DNA from: Aphodosoma sp045126975
GTDB taxonomy: Bacteria > Bacteroidota > Bacteroidia > Bacteroidales > Paludibacteraceae
Assembly: GCA_045126975.1 (NCBI GenBank)
Contig: JBGVPL010000041.1
Span: 1-36,705 of the forward strand
Direction of reading: 5' to 3'
Length of the DNA: 36,705 bases
The translations under genes and the position numbers were made by a program. Below, piece by piece: positions 15,730-23,619 of the stretch. The notes under the pieces were generated by a model. It did not search any database. It was not told the origin of the DNA and saw only the letters and a list, made by a program, of their open reading frames with translations. Numbering within the stretch: position 1 is the stretch's first letter; the number at the start of each line of letters is the position of its first letter.

Positions 15730-16391
15730 TTAAAGAAAATTTAAGCGAAATACGAAAAGGGATACCTGAGGGGGTGAAGTTGGCTTGTGTATCGAAATTT
15801 CATCCTGTAGAAGCGATTAAGGAGGCGTATGTTGTAGGGGAACGTGTGTTTGCAGAGAGTCGCCCTCAAGAATTTGTGGCTAAGGTAGAGGTGTTACCTA
15901 AAGATATTGAGTGGCACTTTATTGGCAACTTGCAGACTAACAAAGTTAAAATGGTTGTGCCTCATGCCACGTTGATACATAGCATGGCGAATGAGCGATT
16001 GTTTGATGAAGTGGAGAAATGTGCTGCTAAAATAAATAAGGTACAAGATGTATTGATTGAATTGCATGTGGCGCAAGAAGAAAGCAAACAAGGATTTACA
16101 CCTGAAGAGGCATTTGAATTGTTGAGTGATGAATTTATTGCACTGCATCCTCATATAAGAATTTGCGGTGTGATGGGTATGGCTTCGTTGACTGATGATG
16201 AAACTAAAATACGTGCTGAATTTAAGAGAATAAAAGATACTTTTGAGCGATTGAGAGACGAAATATTCGACGGATGTGATTACTTTACCGAAGTGTCAAT
16301 GGGAATGTCAGATGACTACCCTATTGCTATCGAAGAAGGTGCTACGATTGTAAGAATTGGCAGTTCGATTTTTGGAGTAAGAAATTATTAA
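15726..16391 (+). CDS. YggS family pyridoxal phosphate homeostasis protein
   Basis: A 221-residue PLP-binding protein of the YggS/PROSC family, a single-domain relative of alanine racemase that buffers PLP. Seen: LACVSKFHP with the PLP-binding Lys24, VFAESRPQEFVAK, EWHFIGNLQTNKVK, a QDVLIELHVAQEESKQGF segment, RICGVMGMASL, and the phosphate-binding end FTEVSMGMSDDYPIAIEEGATIVRIGSSIFG. The start overlaps the DUF4494 stop (ATGA). Confidence 0.95.
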   Translation: MIKENLSEIRKGIPEGVKLACVSKFHPVEAIKEAYVVGERVFAESRPQEFVAKVEVLPKDIEWHFIGNLQTNKVKMVVPHATLIHSMANERLFDEVEKCAAKINKVQDVLIELHVAQEESKQGFTPEEAFELLSDEFIALHPHIRICGVMGMASLTDDETKIRAEFKRIKDTFERLRDEIFDGCDYFTEVSMGMSDDYPIAIEEGATIVRIGSSIFGVRNY

Positions 16392-16401
16392 ATAAAAATA
16401 A

Positions 16402-16466
16402 AAGACATAAGAACAGAAGAACATAATTTTTATGTTATTATGTTACTCTGTCTTCTAAAAAATCAT
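16402..16466. repeat. Imperfect inverted repeat with TATGTT/CTGTCTTCTAAA leader before iorA
   Basis: Two arms of about 25 nt, starting AAGACATAAGAACAG and ending ATGTTACTCTGTCTT, pair imperfectly around a T-rich centre. The right arm is the leader type also found before the esterase gene. It could also stop transcription after yggS. Confidence 0.6.
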
Positions 16467-16495
16467 TAAAACACTAAATATCTAATCTAATAACA

Positions 16496-18103
16496 ATGGA
16501 AAAATTATTAATGTTGGGCGACGAAGCTATCGCTCAGGCTGCAATTGATGCAGGTCTTTCGGGAGTATTTGCTTATCCTGGTACTCCATCGACAGAAATT
16601 ACTGAGTTTATCCAAGACTCAAAAATGGCTAAAGAGTTGGGCATCCGTAGCGAATGGTGCGCAAATGAGAAAACTGCCATGGAGGCTGCTCTCGGTATGA
16701 GTTATGCTGGTAAACGTGCTTTGTTCTGCTGTAAACACGTAGGTATCAACGTGGCAGCCGACTGCTTTGTGAACTCTGCTATTACAGGTGCTAACGGTGG
16801 TTTGATTTATCTTGCTGCTGACGACCCTTCAATGCACTCTTCACAAAACGAACAAGACTCTCGTTTCTATGCTGATTTTGCATTCATACCTTGCCTCGAA
16901 CCATCTAACCAACAAGAGGCTTACGACATGGTTCACTATGGCTATGAATTGTCAGAACGTTTCCACTTGCCAGTGATGATACGTGTAACAACTCGTATGG
17001 CTCACTCACGTGCAGGTGTTGCTCGTCGTGCTGAAGTTACTCCACAAAATGCGCTCAAAATGCCTGAAAACAAGATGCAATATATCTTGTTGCCAGCAGT
17101 AGCTCGTCGTCAATACAACGAACTTTTGGCTAAACAACCTGAATTGGTTAAAGAATCAGAAAATAGCGGTTACAACAAATATATCGATGGTCCTAACAAA
17201 AAATTGGGTATCATCGCTTGTGGTATCTCTTACAACTACTTAATGGAAAACTATCGCGACAGCGAATGTCCATATCCAGTAGTAAAAGTTAGCCAATACC
17301 CTATGCCTGAGGCTATGATTAACCGTTTGTATGAAGAATGTGAAGAAGTGCTTATCCTTGAAGAAGGTCAACCACTCTACGAACGTCTTCTCCGCGGTAT
17401 GCTCAACAAAGGCAAAGCAATCAAAGGTCGCTTGGATGGCACATTGCCACGCGTAGGCGAATTGTCACCAAACCTTGTGGGTAAAGCTCTTGGATTGGAA
17501 GTTAAAGAAGGTTTACCAGTGCCTTCATTGGTAGCTCCACGTCCTCCAAAATTGTGTGATGGATGTCCTCACGTTGATTCTTACACAGCACTCAACGAAG
17601 CAATGAAATCATTCCCTGGTGGTCGCGTATTCTCAGATATCGGTTGCTACACACTCGGTGCATTGCCTCCATTCCAAGCTATCTACTCTACTGTAGATAT
17701 GGGAGCTTCAATCACAATGGCTAAAGGTGCTTCTGAAGCTGACTTGTTGCCATCTGTAGCAGTTATCGGCGACTCTACATTCACTCACTCTGGTATGACA
17801 GGCTTGTTGGATTGCTGCGTTGACAATGCTAACGTGACAGTTATCATCCTCGACAATGGTATCACAGGTATGACAGGTTCACAAAAATCATCGGCTACAG
17901 GTCGCATCGAAAGCATCTGTACTGGTCTTGGCGTTGACCCTGCTCACATCCGCGTAATCAATCCACTCAAAAAATACTTCGAAGAAAACGTGGCTATCAT
18001 GAAAGAAGAAATTGCTTACAAAGGTGTTTCTGTAATCATCCCACGTCGCGAATGTATCGTGGCATTGAACAAACGTCTCAAAGCTGCTAAAAAAGCACAA
18101 TAA
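16496..18103 (+). CDS. iorA: Indolepyruvate:ferredoxin oxidoreductase, alpha subunit
   Basis: IorA and IorB oxidatively decarboxylate aryl pyruvates (from Trp, Phe, Tyr) to aryl-acetyl-CoA using CoA, thiamine pyrophosphate and ferredoxin. The N-terminus has the pyrimidine-binding part (GVFAYPGTPSTEITEF), the middle LCDGCPHVDSY, and the TPP site is VIGDSTFTHSGMTGLLD through VIILDNG. At 535 residues it stops at PRRECIVALNKRLKAAKKAQ and lacks the C-terminal two-[4Fe-4S] ferredoxin domain of archaeal IorA (over 600 residues). No CxxCxxC motif is present, so electron transfer must use another protein. Followed by iorB on the same strand. Confidence 0.93.
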   Translation: MEKLLMLGDEAIAQAAIDAGLSGVFAYPGTPSTEITEFIQDSKMAKELGIRSEWCANEKTAMEAALGMSYAGKRALFCCKHVGINVAADCFVNSAITGANGGLIYLAADDPSMHSSQNEQDSRFYADFAFIPCLEPSNQQEAYDMVHYGYELSERFHLPVMIRVTTRMAHSRAGVARRAEVTPQNALKMPENKMQYILLPAVARRQYNELLAKQPELVKESENSGYNKYIDGPNKKLGIIACGISYNYLMENYRDSECPYPVVKVSQYPMPEAMINRLYEECEEVLILEEGQPLYERLLRGMLNKGKAIKGRLDGTLPRVGELSPNLVGKALGLEVKEGLPVPSLVAPRPPKLCDGCPHVDSYTALNEAMKSFPGGRVFSDIGCYTLGALPPFQAIYSTVDMGASITMAKGASEADLLPSVAVIGDSTFTHSGMTGLLDCCVDNANVTVIILDNGITGMTGSQKSSATGRIESICTGLGVDPAHIRVINPLKKYFEENVAIMKEEIAYKGVSVIIPRRECIVALNKRLKAAKKAQ

Positions 18104-18106
18104 TTA

Positions 18107-18224
18107 GATAATAGACAAAAGACACGAGATACAAGACTAAAGAATCTCATGTCTAAAAATCATAAAAAATAAACAAACGAGCGGGAGCGAGTATGTCTCG
18201 TGTCTCGTGTCTCGTTTCTAAAAA
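18107..18224. repeat. Heptamer arrays between iorA and iorB
   Basis: Units ATAGACA, AAAGACA, CGAGATA, CAAGACT, then TGTCTCG repeated three times (about 18195-18215). The second array ends 11 bp before iorB. The two arrays are roughly complementary (GAGAC and GTCTC types), so a hairpin can form. Confidence 0.8.
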
Positions 18225-18234
18225 TCTAAACAAA

Positions 18235-18813
18235 ATGAAAATAGATATTATACTTTGCGGCGTAGGCGGTATGGGTGCCTTAAGTTCTGCTGCAATCATC
18301 TCAAAAGCTGCCCTCGATATGGGTTGGTATATGAAACAAGCTGAGACTCACGGTATGAGTCAACGTGGTGGCGACGTACAATCTCACCTTCGTATCAGCG
18401 ACAAACCTATCGCTTCTGACCTTATCCCAGAAGGCGAATGTGATATCATCCTTTCAGTTGAACCAATGGAAGCACTTCGTTACCTCCCATTCCTCAGCAA
18501 AGATGGTTGGGTAATCACTAACGAAAATCCATTTATCAACATCCCTAACTATCCTGAAAAAGAGGCTATCATCGCTGAAATCAACAAACTTCCACATAGC
18601 ATCGTATTCGACGCTGATACTATTGCAAAAGAAATTCACAACCCTAAAGGCACTAACATGGTTGTTCTTGGCGCAGCTTCTAAATATCTCGGTATCGACA
18701 TCGAAAAATTGGAAGATGCTGTACGTAGCAACTTCGGTCGCAAAGGTGAAGCTATCGTAAATGCTAATATCGATGCATTACGTGCTGGTCGCGCTGTTGC
18801 TGACAAAATGTAA
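18235..18813 (+). CDS. iorB: Indolepyruvate:ferredoxin oxidoreductase, beta subunit
   Basis: IorB is the gamma-type domain subunit of the aryl-pyruvate oxidoreductase. At 192 residues it is family-sized. Seen: IDIILCGVGGMGALSSAAIISKAALDMG (glycine-rich opening), the QAETHGMSQRGGDVQSHLRI motif and NMVVLGAASKYLGI. The ATG at 18235 is chosen; a frame open from 18193 adds 14 residues encoded by the TGTCTCG array (MSRVSCLVSK...), which is not family sequence. Its partner iorA lies 131 bp upstream. Confidence 0.94.
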   Translation: MKIDIILCGVGGMGALSSAAIISKAALDMGWYMKQAETHGMSQRGGDVQSHLRISDKPIASDLIPEGECDIILSVEPMEALRYLPFLSKDGWVITNENPFINIPNYPEKEAIIAEINKLPHSIVFDADTIAKEIHNPKGTNMVVLGAASKYLGIDIEKLEDAVRSNFGRKGEAIVNANIDALRAGRAVADKM

Positions 18814-18837
18814 TTTATTACACAACTAAATAAAATA

Positions 18838-18873
18838 AGGGCTACTCGATTTAATTCGGGTAGCCTTTATTTT
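18838..18873. terminator. Bidirectional terminator after iorB
   Basis: Stem GGCTACTCGA (18840-18849) with TCGGGTAGCC (18856-18865), one T-G wobble, followed by a T-rich run. It serves iorB and probably the convergent thioredoxin gene. Confidence 0.85.
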
Positions 18874-18885
18874 TAGTAGTATTAT

Positions 18886-19419
18886 TTATTTCTTTAATTC
18901 TGAAGCGATTTTGACGCATAATTGCTGAAATTCTGTTTCATCAAATTTACGAGTTAACATGATTATACGACCATTGCGATCGATGAGTACATTGCGTGTA
19001 ATACCTGCATTGGGATGTGCATATAAACAGAACACTTCACCTGTAGTATCGTATGCCAAAGGATATGTGATTTTGGTAACTTCACGCAACATAGCAACTT
19101 TATCCGGCGCCTCTTCGCGGTCGATACCTACAAGCACAAAGTCTTTATTGCCTTTGTATTTTTGCCAAATATCACTCTCTATATATGGCATCTCTTTGCG
19201 ACAAATACCACACCATGATGCTGTAAACTGAAGCATAACCACTTTGCCTCGCAACTCACTAAGGTGAATGGATTTACCATTATCCATTGTAAGTGTAAAA
19301 TCAGGTGCCATATCACCTACTTTTACAATATAACCACGATCTTCACCCTCTTGGGCATTTACTTGAATGCATAATGCACAAAGCATAATACACAATAAAA
19401 AAAATAATACCTTTTTCAT
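18886..19419 (-). CDS. TlpA-like exported thioredoxin-fold protein
   Basis: A 177-residue redoxin/TlpA family protein, probably periplasmic. After the signal peptide (MKKVLFFLLCIMLCALCIQVNA) comes GDMAPDFTLTMDNGKSIHLSELRGKVVMLQFTASWC with the active site Cys70-Gly-Ile-Cys73, the VLVGIDREEA segment and a cis-Pro-like region near YAHPNAGITRNVLID. It probably reduces or isomerises disulfides in the periplasm. The hydrophobic core of the signal peptide (19363-19400) is encoded by a 7-bp array of ATTRTGC units, nearly the same DNA as in the signal peptide of the SGNH protein at 22108. Divergent from the LysM gene. Confidence 0.9.
   Translation of the reverse strand: MKKVLFFLLCIMLCALCIQVNAQEGEDRGYIVKVGDMAPDFTLTMDNGKSIHLSELRGKVVMLQFTASWCGICRKEMPYIESDIWQKYKGNKDFVLVGIDREEAPDKVAMLREVTKITYPLAYDTTGEVFCLYAHPNAGITRNVLIDRNGRIIMLTRKFDETEFQQLCVKIASELKK
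19360..19400 (-). repeat. ATTRTGC heptamer array coding a signal peptide core
   Basis: Minus-strand units ATTGTGT, ATTATGC, TTTGTGC, ATTATGC, ATTC. They encode LLCIMLCALCI. The same family is non-coding upstream of trxA (29584-29617). Confidence 0.75.
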
Positions 19420-19489
19420 ATTTTTTTTTAAATTTTAATATTAAATAGTTCTATCTACTCTATAGTAATTACACATTACAAATAATACG

Positions 19490-19497
19490 CAAAATTA
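19490..19497 (-). promoter_or_regulatory. -7 box of the TlpA-like gene
   Basis: Minus-strand TAATTTTG about 70 bp upstream of the ATG. No good -33 box. Confidence 0.5.
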
Positions 19498-19541
19498 CAA
19501 AAAAAAATCCATCTATACTAAATACTCTCAACATTTTTTAG

Positions 19542-19549
19542 TATCTTTG
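19542..19549 (+). promoter_or_regulatory. -7 box of the LysM / SGNH / MBOAT cluster
   Basis: TATCTTTG matches TAnnTTTG and lies 22 bp upstream of the ATG at 19572, giving a short leader. The -33 box is unclear. Confidence 0.6.
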
Positions 19550-19571
19550 CAAGAATTATATCCCTATAAAT

Positions 19572-20522
19572 ATGAAGAAGTTTTTAACTATAATACTATT
19601 ATTTACAATCACACTTAACATCCAATGTAACACAAAGTTACCTTGGGATTCACTATTCTCATCTCATGGCCTTACTAAATCAATGGCTATGATACCGACA
19701 TACGTTTCATCTGATTTGGACGTAAATTATAACAATGGATATTCAGCTGGCATTTGGGGTTTAACTACCCCTGTAGCTCGTAAATACGGATTAATTGTAA
19801 ACAATAACATTGACCAGCGTTATGACTTAAAATTAGCATCAGAAGCTGCTGCTCGTTATCTTAAAGATTTAATGACGCATTATGGCAATGAAAAAGTGGC
19901 TACTTTAGCATACCTAAATGGTGCAGCTTTAATGATTGAAGTTGCTAAAATATATAATATTGATTTGCAAAATATCACCGATGAAGATTTAGAAAAATTA
20001 TATCACCACTCTTCTCTACTAACTCCTAACTCTGCACTCTTAACTCCTAACTCTTCACTCTTAACTCATTTAGATTCATTATACAACCATACAGGGTACA
20101 TAAAATACACATTCAACCACCCCATTCGCAAACAAATTATACAAGATTCATTATTTCATAGTGCCGAAAATTTCTATATTAACAACTTATCAATATTGCC
20201 AAATGCACGTTGGATAGATGAAGTTTTTGTACCAGAAAACGAAAATATTAATGAGTGGTTTGCATCAATATATGAATCGGAAATTGAGGCATTAAAACAA
20301 GAACAAGAAAAACTCAACAAACAAAAAGAATCGGAAGAAAAGGCTCGCATTGCTGCAATAAAAAAAGCTAATGCAGTAAAGATATACTATGTAAAATCAG
20401 GTGACACACTCAGCCATATTGCCAAACGCCATAAGGTTAGTGTTCGCCAAATCAAACAATGGAACAATCTAAAATCTGATTTCCTCAAAATCGGACAAAA
20501 ACTAAAAATACATACAAGTTGA
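19572..20522 (+). CDS. Degenerate lytic transglycosylase-like domain with C-terminal LysM
   Basis: A 316-residue exported protein. Signal peptide MKKFLTIILLFTITLNIQC, possibly a lipoprotein. Residues about 25-120 follow the SLT/MltD fold (MAMIPTYVSSDLD, then GYSAGIWGLTTPVARKYGL and EAAARYLKDLMTHYG). The catalytic Glu expected in the I-P-x-x-E-S position is Ser46 here (YVSS), so lytic activity is unlikely. Residues 146-166 (SLLTPNSALLTPNSSLLTH) are a heptamer-array insert. A Lys/Glu-rich helix (about 235-265) leads into a LysM domain (about 270-314: YYVKSGDTLSHIAKRHKVS), which binds peptidoglycan. It heads the O-acylation cluster. Confidence 0.83.
   Translation: MKKFLTIILLFTITLNIQCNTKLPWDSLFSSHGLTKSMAMIPTYVSSDLDVNYNNGYSAGIWGLTTPVARKYGLIVNNNIDQRYDLKLASEAAARYLKDLMTHYGNEKVATLAYLNGAALMIEVAKIYNIDLQNITDEDLEKLYHHSSLLTPNSALLTPNSSLLTHLDSLYNHTGYIKYTFNHPIRKQIIQDSLFHSAENFYINNLSILPNARWIDEVFVPENENINEWFASIYESEIEALKQEQEKLNKQKESEEKARIAAIKKANAVKIYYVKSGDTLSHIAKRHKVSVRQIKQWNNLKSDFLKIGQKLKIHTS
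20007..20068 (+). repeat. Heptamer array inside the LysM protein gene
   Basis: Units of the ACTCTTA / ACTCCTA / ACTCTTC type. The array encodes a 7-residue repeat (SLLTPNS, ALLTPNS, SLLTH) in frame. Confidence 0.85.
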
Positions 20523-20676
20523 AAAGTTAAGAGTTAAGAGTTTTTCGCTTCGCTCAAGATTTTTGCTTCACTCGGCAATTCAAGTAAACTTGATTGCTCT
20601 CGTTTATCGCAAAAATTGAGAATTGAGAATTACCTCCGCCCTAATTTCTCATTCCTAATTTCTCATTTCTAATTAA
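20522..20676. repeat. Composite heptamer arrays and hairpin before the first SGNH gene
   Basis: AAGAGTT units (20524-20541), a CGCTTCGCTC module, a hairpin CAAGT/ACTTG inside GGCAATT...TTGATTGC (about 20574-20601), AATTGAG units (20616-20632), an ACCTCCGCCCT core, then TAATTTC/TCATTCC units (20642-20674). The left and right arrays are imperfect complements. The start codon follows at 20679. Confidence 0.75.
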
Positions 20677-20678
20677 TT

Positions 20679-22097
20679 ATGAAACCATACAAAACTATAC
20701 TATTTATTATAGCCGTTTACACAATGATGGGATTGCTTGGTTACGCTATTCCAGCTGATGGTGTGGCTGTTGGCTCAATGAACATAACTTTTCCTTCTCC
20801 TCAAGAAATCATGGAAGACAATGTTGAATATAGCGAAAAACCATTAGTAGACATGAACCAAGTTTTTTTTGGTATAGAAACTATTCAACGCCAAATCGAA
20901 GAAGAAAAAGCTTCAGAATACATAAAAGCTCGTCGTAAAGTATTAGCACACATTTATTCTCCTTCATATCCAAACGATAGCGTAGAATGGATTTTCCCTC
21001 TATTCGAAGCTCTCGAAAATGCAAGCGAACATAAGGTGCGTATAATACACTATGGTGATTCGCAAATAGAAGAGGACCGTATGTCCAACTATCTACGTGC
21101 TGCCGTTCAAGACACTTTCGGAGGTTATGGCGTAGGCTTAGTGCCTGCTATTCAAACTATTCCAACATCATCATTCGGACAAAAATGTTCAGTTTCACTA
21201 CCTCGTTATCTCGTCTATGGCACACAAGACATGCGCATGGAAGACCGCAACTATGGTCCACTCGGACAAACCGCGCTACTCACTGACACCGCTACATTCA
21301 CATTCTATCGCCTCAATTACAGCAAAACTCGCAATAACACTAAGTATTTCAACAAAATAACAATATTACTTGACGAAGTAAAACGCACAACTTCAGCAAC
21401 CATCACCGCAAAAAGTTCACAACAGACAAAAACTGCCAACATAGGCGACCACTCAATCACATTCAATCTACCCGACTCCACCACTCGAGCATCTATATTT
21501 ATCAGTGGCGAAGCCTTAATACATGGCTTTATGGTTGATGGTGGCAACACTGGTGTACAATTTGACAATGTCGCTATGCGAGGCTGTTCTGGCACTATAT
21601 TCACATCTATCAATAGCGAAAGCCTACGCAATTACTACACTCAAAACTATGTACCTCTCATAATTATGCAATTCGGAGGCAACCGTGTCCCTTATACCAA
21701 AACCGACAAAGCTATCACTTCATACTGCGAACAACTCACACGCCAAATCAAATATTTACGCACCATATCACCACAATCAAAAATCTTATTCATCGGCCCA
21801 TCCGACATGTCAACCAACGTAAATGGCACTATGCAAACTTATCCTCATTTGCCAAAACTCATCGACTCACTACGCCAAATGTGCCTACTCAACGATGTGG
21901 CTTATTGGGACTTATATGGTGCAATGGGAGGGATGAACTCGATGACCAACTGGGTCAATAGCAATCCTCCACTCGCAGGCTCCGACCACATCCACTTCAC
22001 ATACGCAGGCTCAAACCGCGCCAGCGAAATGCTTTGGCAGGGAATTATGGAAGCGTATAAATTATATAAGGAGCAAGAAGTAATGAATAAAGAGTAA
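20679..22097 (+). CDS. SGNH/GDSL-fold protein, O-acyltransferase partner (first copy)
   Basis: A 472-residue exported SGNH-hydrolase-fold protein with an N-terminal membrane/signal helix (KTILFIIAVYTMMGLLGYAI). Block I is YGDSQIEEDRM (Ser128), block II lies in DNVAMRGCSGTIF, block III is IIMQFGGNRVP and block V is SDHIHFT (Asp436, His439), so the triad looks complete. The central part is a beta-rich domain of about 150 residues. With the MBOAT gene downstream, the likely job is to transfer acetyl from the MBOAT to a sugar in the periplasm, as AlgJ/AlgX or PatB do, or to remove it. Followed by the second SGNH gene after 10 bp. Confidence 0.8.
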   Translation: MKPYKTILFIIAVYTMMGLLGYAIPADGVAVGSMNITFPSPQEIMEDNVEYSEKPLVDMNQVFFGIETIQRQIEEEKASEYIKARRKVLAHIYSPSYPNDSVEWIFPLFEALENASEHKVRIIHYGDSQIEEDRMSNYLRAAVQDTFGGYGVGLVPAIQTIPTSSFGQKCSVSLPRYLVYGTQDMRMEDRNYGPLGQTALLTDTATFTFYRLNYSKTRNNTKYFNKITILLDEVKRTTSATITAKSSQQTKTANIGDHSITFNLPDSTTRASIFISGEALIHGFMVDGGNTGVQFDNVAMRGCSGTIFTSINSESLRNYYTQNYVPLIIMQFGGNRVPYTKTDKAITSYCEQLTRQIKYLRTISPQSKILFIGPSDMSTNVNGTMQTYPHLPKLIDSLRQMCLLNDVAYWDLYGAMGGMNSMTNWVNSNPPLAGSDHIHFTYAGSNRASEMLWQGIMEAYKLYKEQEVMNKE

Positions 22098-22107
22098 TGA
22101 ATTGAAG

Positions 22108-23526
22108 ATGAAAAAGATAATAATATTATTGTGTATTATAAATTATGCATTGTGCATTGAAAATGTTTACTCACAACCTTTGATGCGTCAATTGCCACAC
22201 TATGATTGTGTCAATTACGATGCCAACAAACTAATACTCAAAGGCGATTCAAATAAATTAAGAACTTTTTTTGCTAAGTTAGACTCTCTTGCTCTTTGGG
22301 GCGACAACGAAATAAACATCGTACACATCGGAGGCTCACACATCCAAGCTGGCGTATTTCCAAACCGAATGCGCATGAATTTTTCGAACATACTACCTGG
22401 CTTCGGAGGCGAACGCGGAGCAATTTTCCCCTACTCTGCCGCTCGCACCAACAACCCAAAAAACTTCGAAGTTCACTACTCTGGCGAATGGAAAAAGTGT
22501 CAAAACTCTCGTCCGCCAATAACAGAAACTCTTGGCATGATGGGCTACACCATATCTACTAACGACCTAAATAGTTCTATATCATTCAACCTCAACCCCG
22601 AAGAATTTGGCTCTAATTGGAAATTCAATAAACTACGCCTTTTTGCCACTATTGGCGACCCCGAATTGATGCCTATATTGATTATCAACAATGACACTAT
22701 CCCATCAATTTACGAGGATAGCACATTCGTTTTTCATCTCAACTCTTTCGCCGAAAATGCCACTATCAAACTTGGCAAAGCCTCTGACTTCGACCGTCTT
22801 TATGACAAATACAATGCAAAATTATCCGACAAGTTAGACAAGTCAAATATGTCAGACTCAATTCTCAATTCTCAATTCTCAATTTTCAATTCCGATTCTA
22901 TAGAAATCGGTTTAGAATCTGACAATATACAAAATCCAATCGAAGAATACTGCACCACACACACTTCCAATTGGAAATTCTCAATCATGGGACTTCTGCC
23001 CGAAAACGATTTCAATGGCATCACTTATCACTCTATGGGCGTAAATGGTGCATCATTACAATCGTGGCTACGATGTGAGAAATTAGAAGAACAAATGGCG
23101 TTCATCAAACCCGACCTCGCAATTATGGCTGTCGGAGTCAATGATGCCAACGTTGAATACGGCAAATTCAGTAAAGAAACCTTCAAAGCACGCTACAATC
23201 AATTATTGTCGAAAATATATGCCGTAAATTCCAATTGTGCAGTGATATTCATCACAAACAACGACTGCGTAGTGCGTGTAGGACGTCGCAGTTACGGACT
23301 CAACAAAAACACAGCACTCGTACAACAAGCCATGCACGAACTTGCCGAACAACACAATGGTGCAGTATGGGATTTATACGAAATCATGGGCGGATTTGGC
23401 TCTATATCAGTATGGAACGAAATCGGACTTGCCAACAAAGACCGCGTTCACTTTCTAGTACCAGGCTACAACCTCCTCGGCGACATGCTCTACAACGCCA
23501 TCATATATGAATGGCTGTATAAATAA
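22108..23526 (+). CDS. SGNH/GDSL-fold protein, O-acyltransferase partner (second copy)
   Basis: A 472-residue paralogue of the preceding gene. The signal peptide is MKKIIILLCIINYALCIENVYS. Block I is HIGGSHIQAGV (Ser77): Gly replaces the usual Asp of GDS. Block III is AVGVNDANVEYG and block V is KDRVHFL (Asp445, His448), so serine, asparagine and histidine positions persist. The ATG at 22108 is preferred to the TTG at 22102. The signal peptide core is coded by an ATTRTGC heptamer array, and residues about 251-262 (SILNSQFSIFNS) by an AATTCTC array. It probably works with the MBOAT; division of labour between the two SGNH proteins is unknown. Confidence 0.8.
   Translation: MKKIIILLCIINYALCIENVYSQPLMRQLPHYDCVNYDANKLILKGDSNKLRTFFAKLDSLALWGDNEINIVHIGGSHIQAGVFPNRMRMNFSNILPGFGGERGAIFPYSAARTNNPKNFEVHYSGEWKKCQNSRPPITETLGMMGYTISTNDLNSSISFNLNPEEFGSNWKFNKLRLFATIGDPELMPILIINNDTIPSIYEDSTFVFHLNSFAENATIKLGKASDFDRLYDKYNAKLSDKLDKSNMSDSILNSQFSIFNSDSIEIGLESDNIQNPIEEYCTTHTSNWKFSIMGLLPENDFNGITYHSMGVNGASLQSWLRCEKLEEQMAFIKPDLAIMAVGVNDANVEYGKFSKETFKARYNQLLSKIYAVNSNCAVIFITNNDCVVRVGRRSYGLNKNTALVQQAMHELAEQHNGAVWDLYEIMGGFGSISVWNEIGLANKDRVHFLVPGYNLLGDMLYNAIIYEWLYK
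22129..22167 (+). repeat. ATTRTGC heptamer array coding a signal peptide core
   Basis: Units ATTGTGT, ATTATAA, ATTATGC, ATTGTGC, ATTGAAA. It matches the TlpA-like signal peptide DNA at 30 of 36 positions. Confidence 0.75.
22858..22893 (+). repeat. Heptamer array inside the second SGNH gene
   Basis: Units of AATTCTC type in frame, coding the ILNSQFSIFNS stretch. It is bordered by TCAGACT, another 7-bp-like unit. Confidence 0.85.
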
Positions 23527-23612
23527 TGAGGAATGAGGAATGGGGAATGGGGAATGGGGAATTGAGAATTACTTGTACTCTATTATCTGTAATTTGTAAT
23601 CTGTAATCTAAA
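23527..23612. repeat. GGGGAAT and ATCTGTA heptamer arrays before the MBOAT gene
   Basis: GAGGAAT twice, GGGGAAT three times, TGAGAAT (23530-23570), then ATCTGTA, ATTTGTA, ATCTGTA, ATCTAAA (23585-23611). The ATG is at 23620. The first units begin at the SGNH stop codon. Confidence 0.88.
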
Positions 23613-23619
23613 TAATACG

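Noticed and set aside
18193..18234. Longer IorB start
   Set aside because: The added residues are coded by TGTCTCG units; the family sequence begins at the ATG at 18235.
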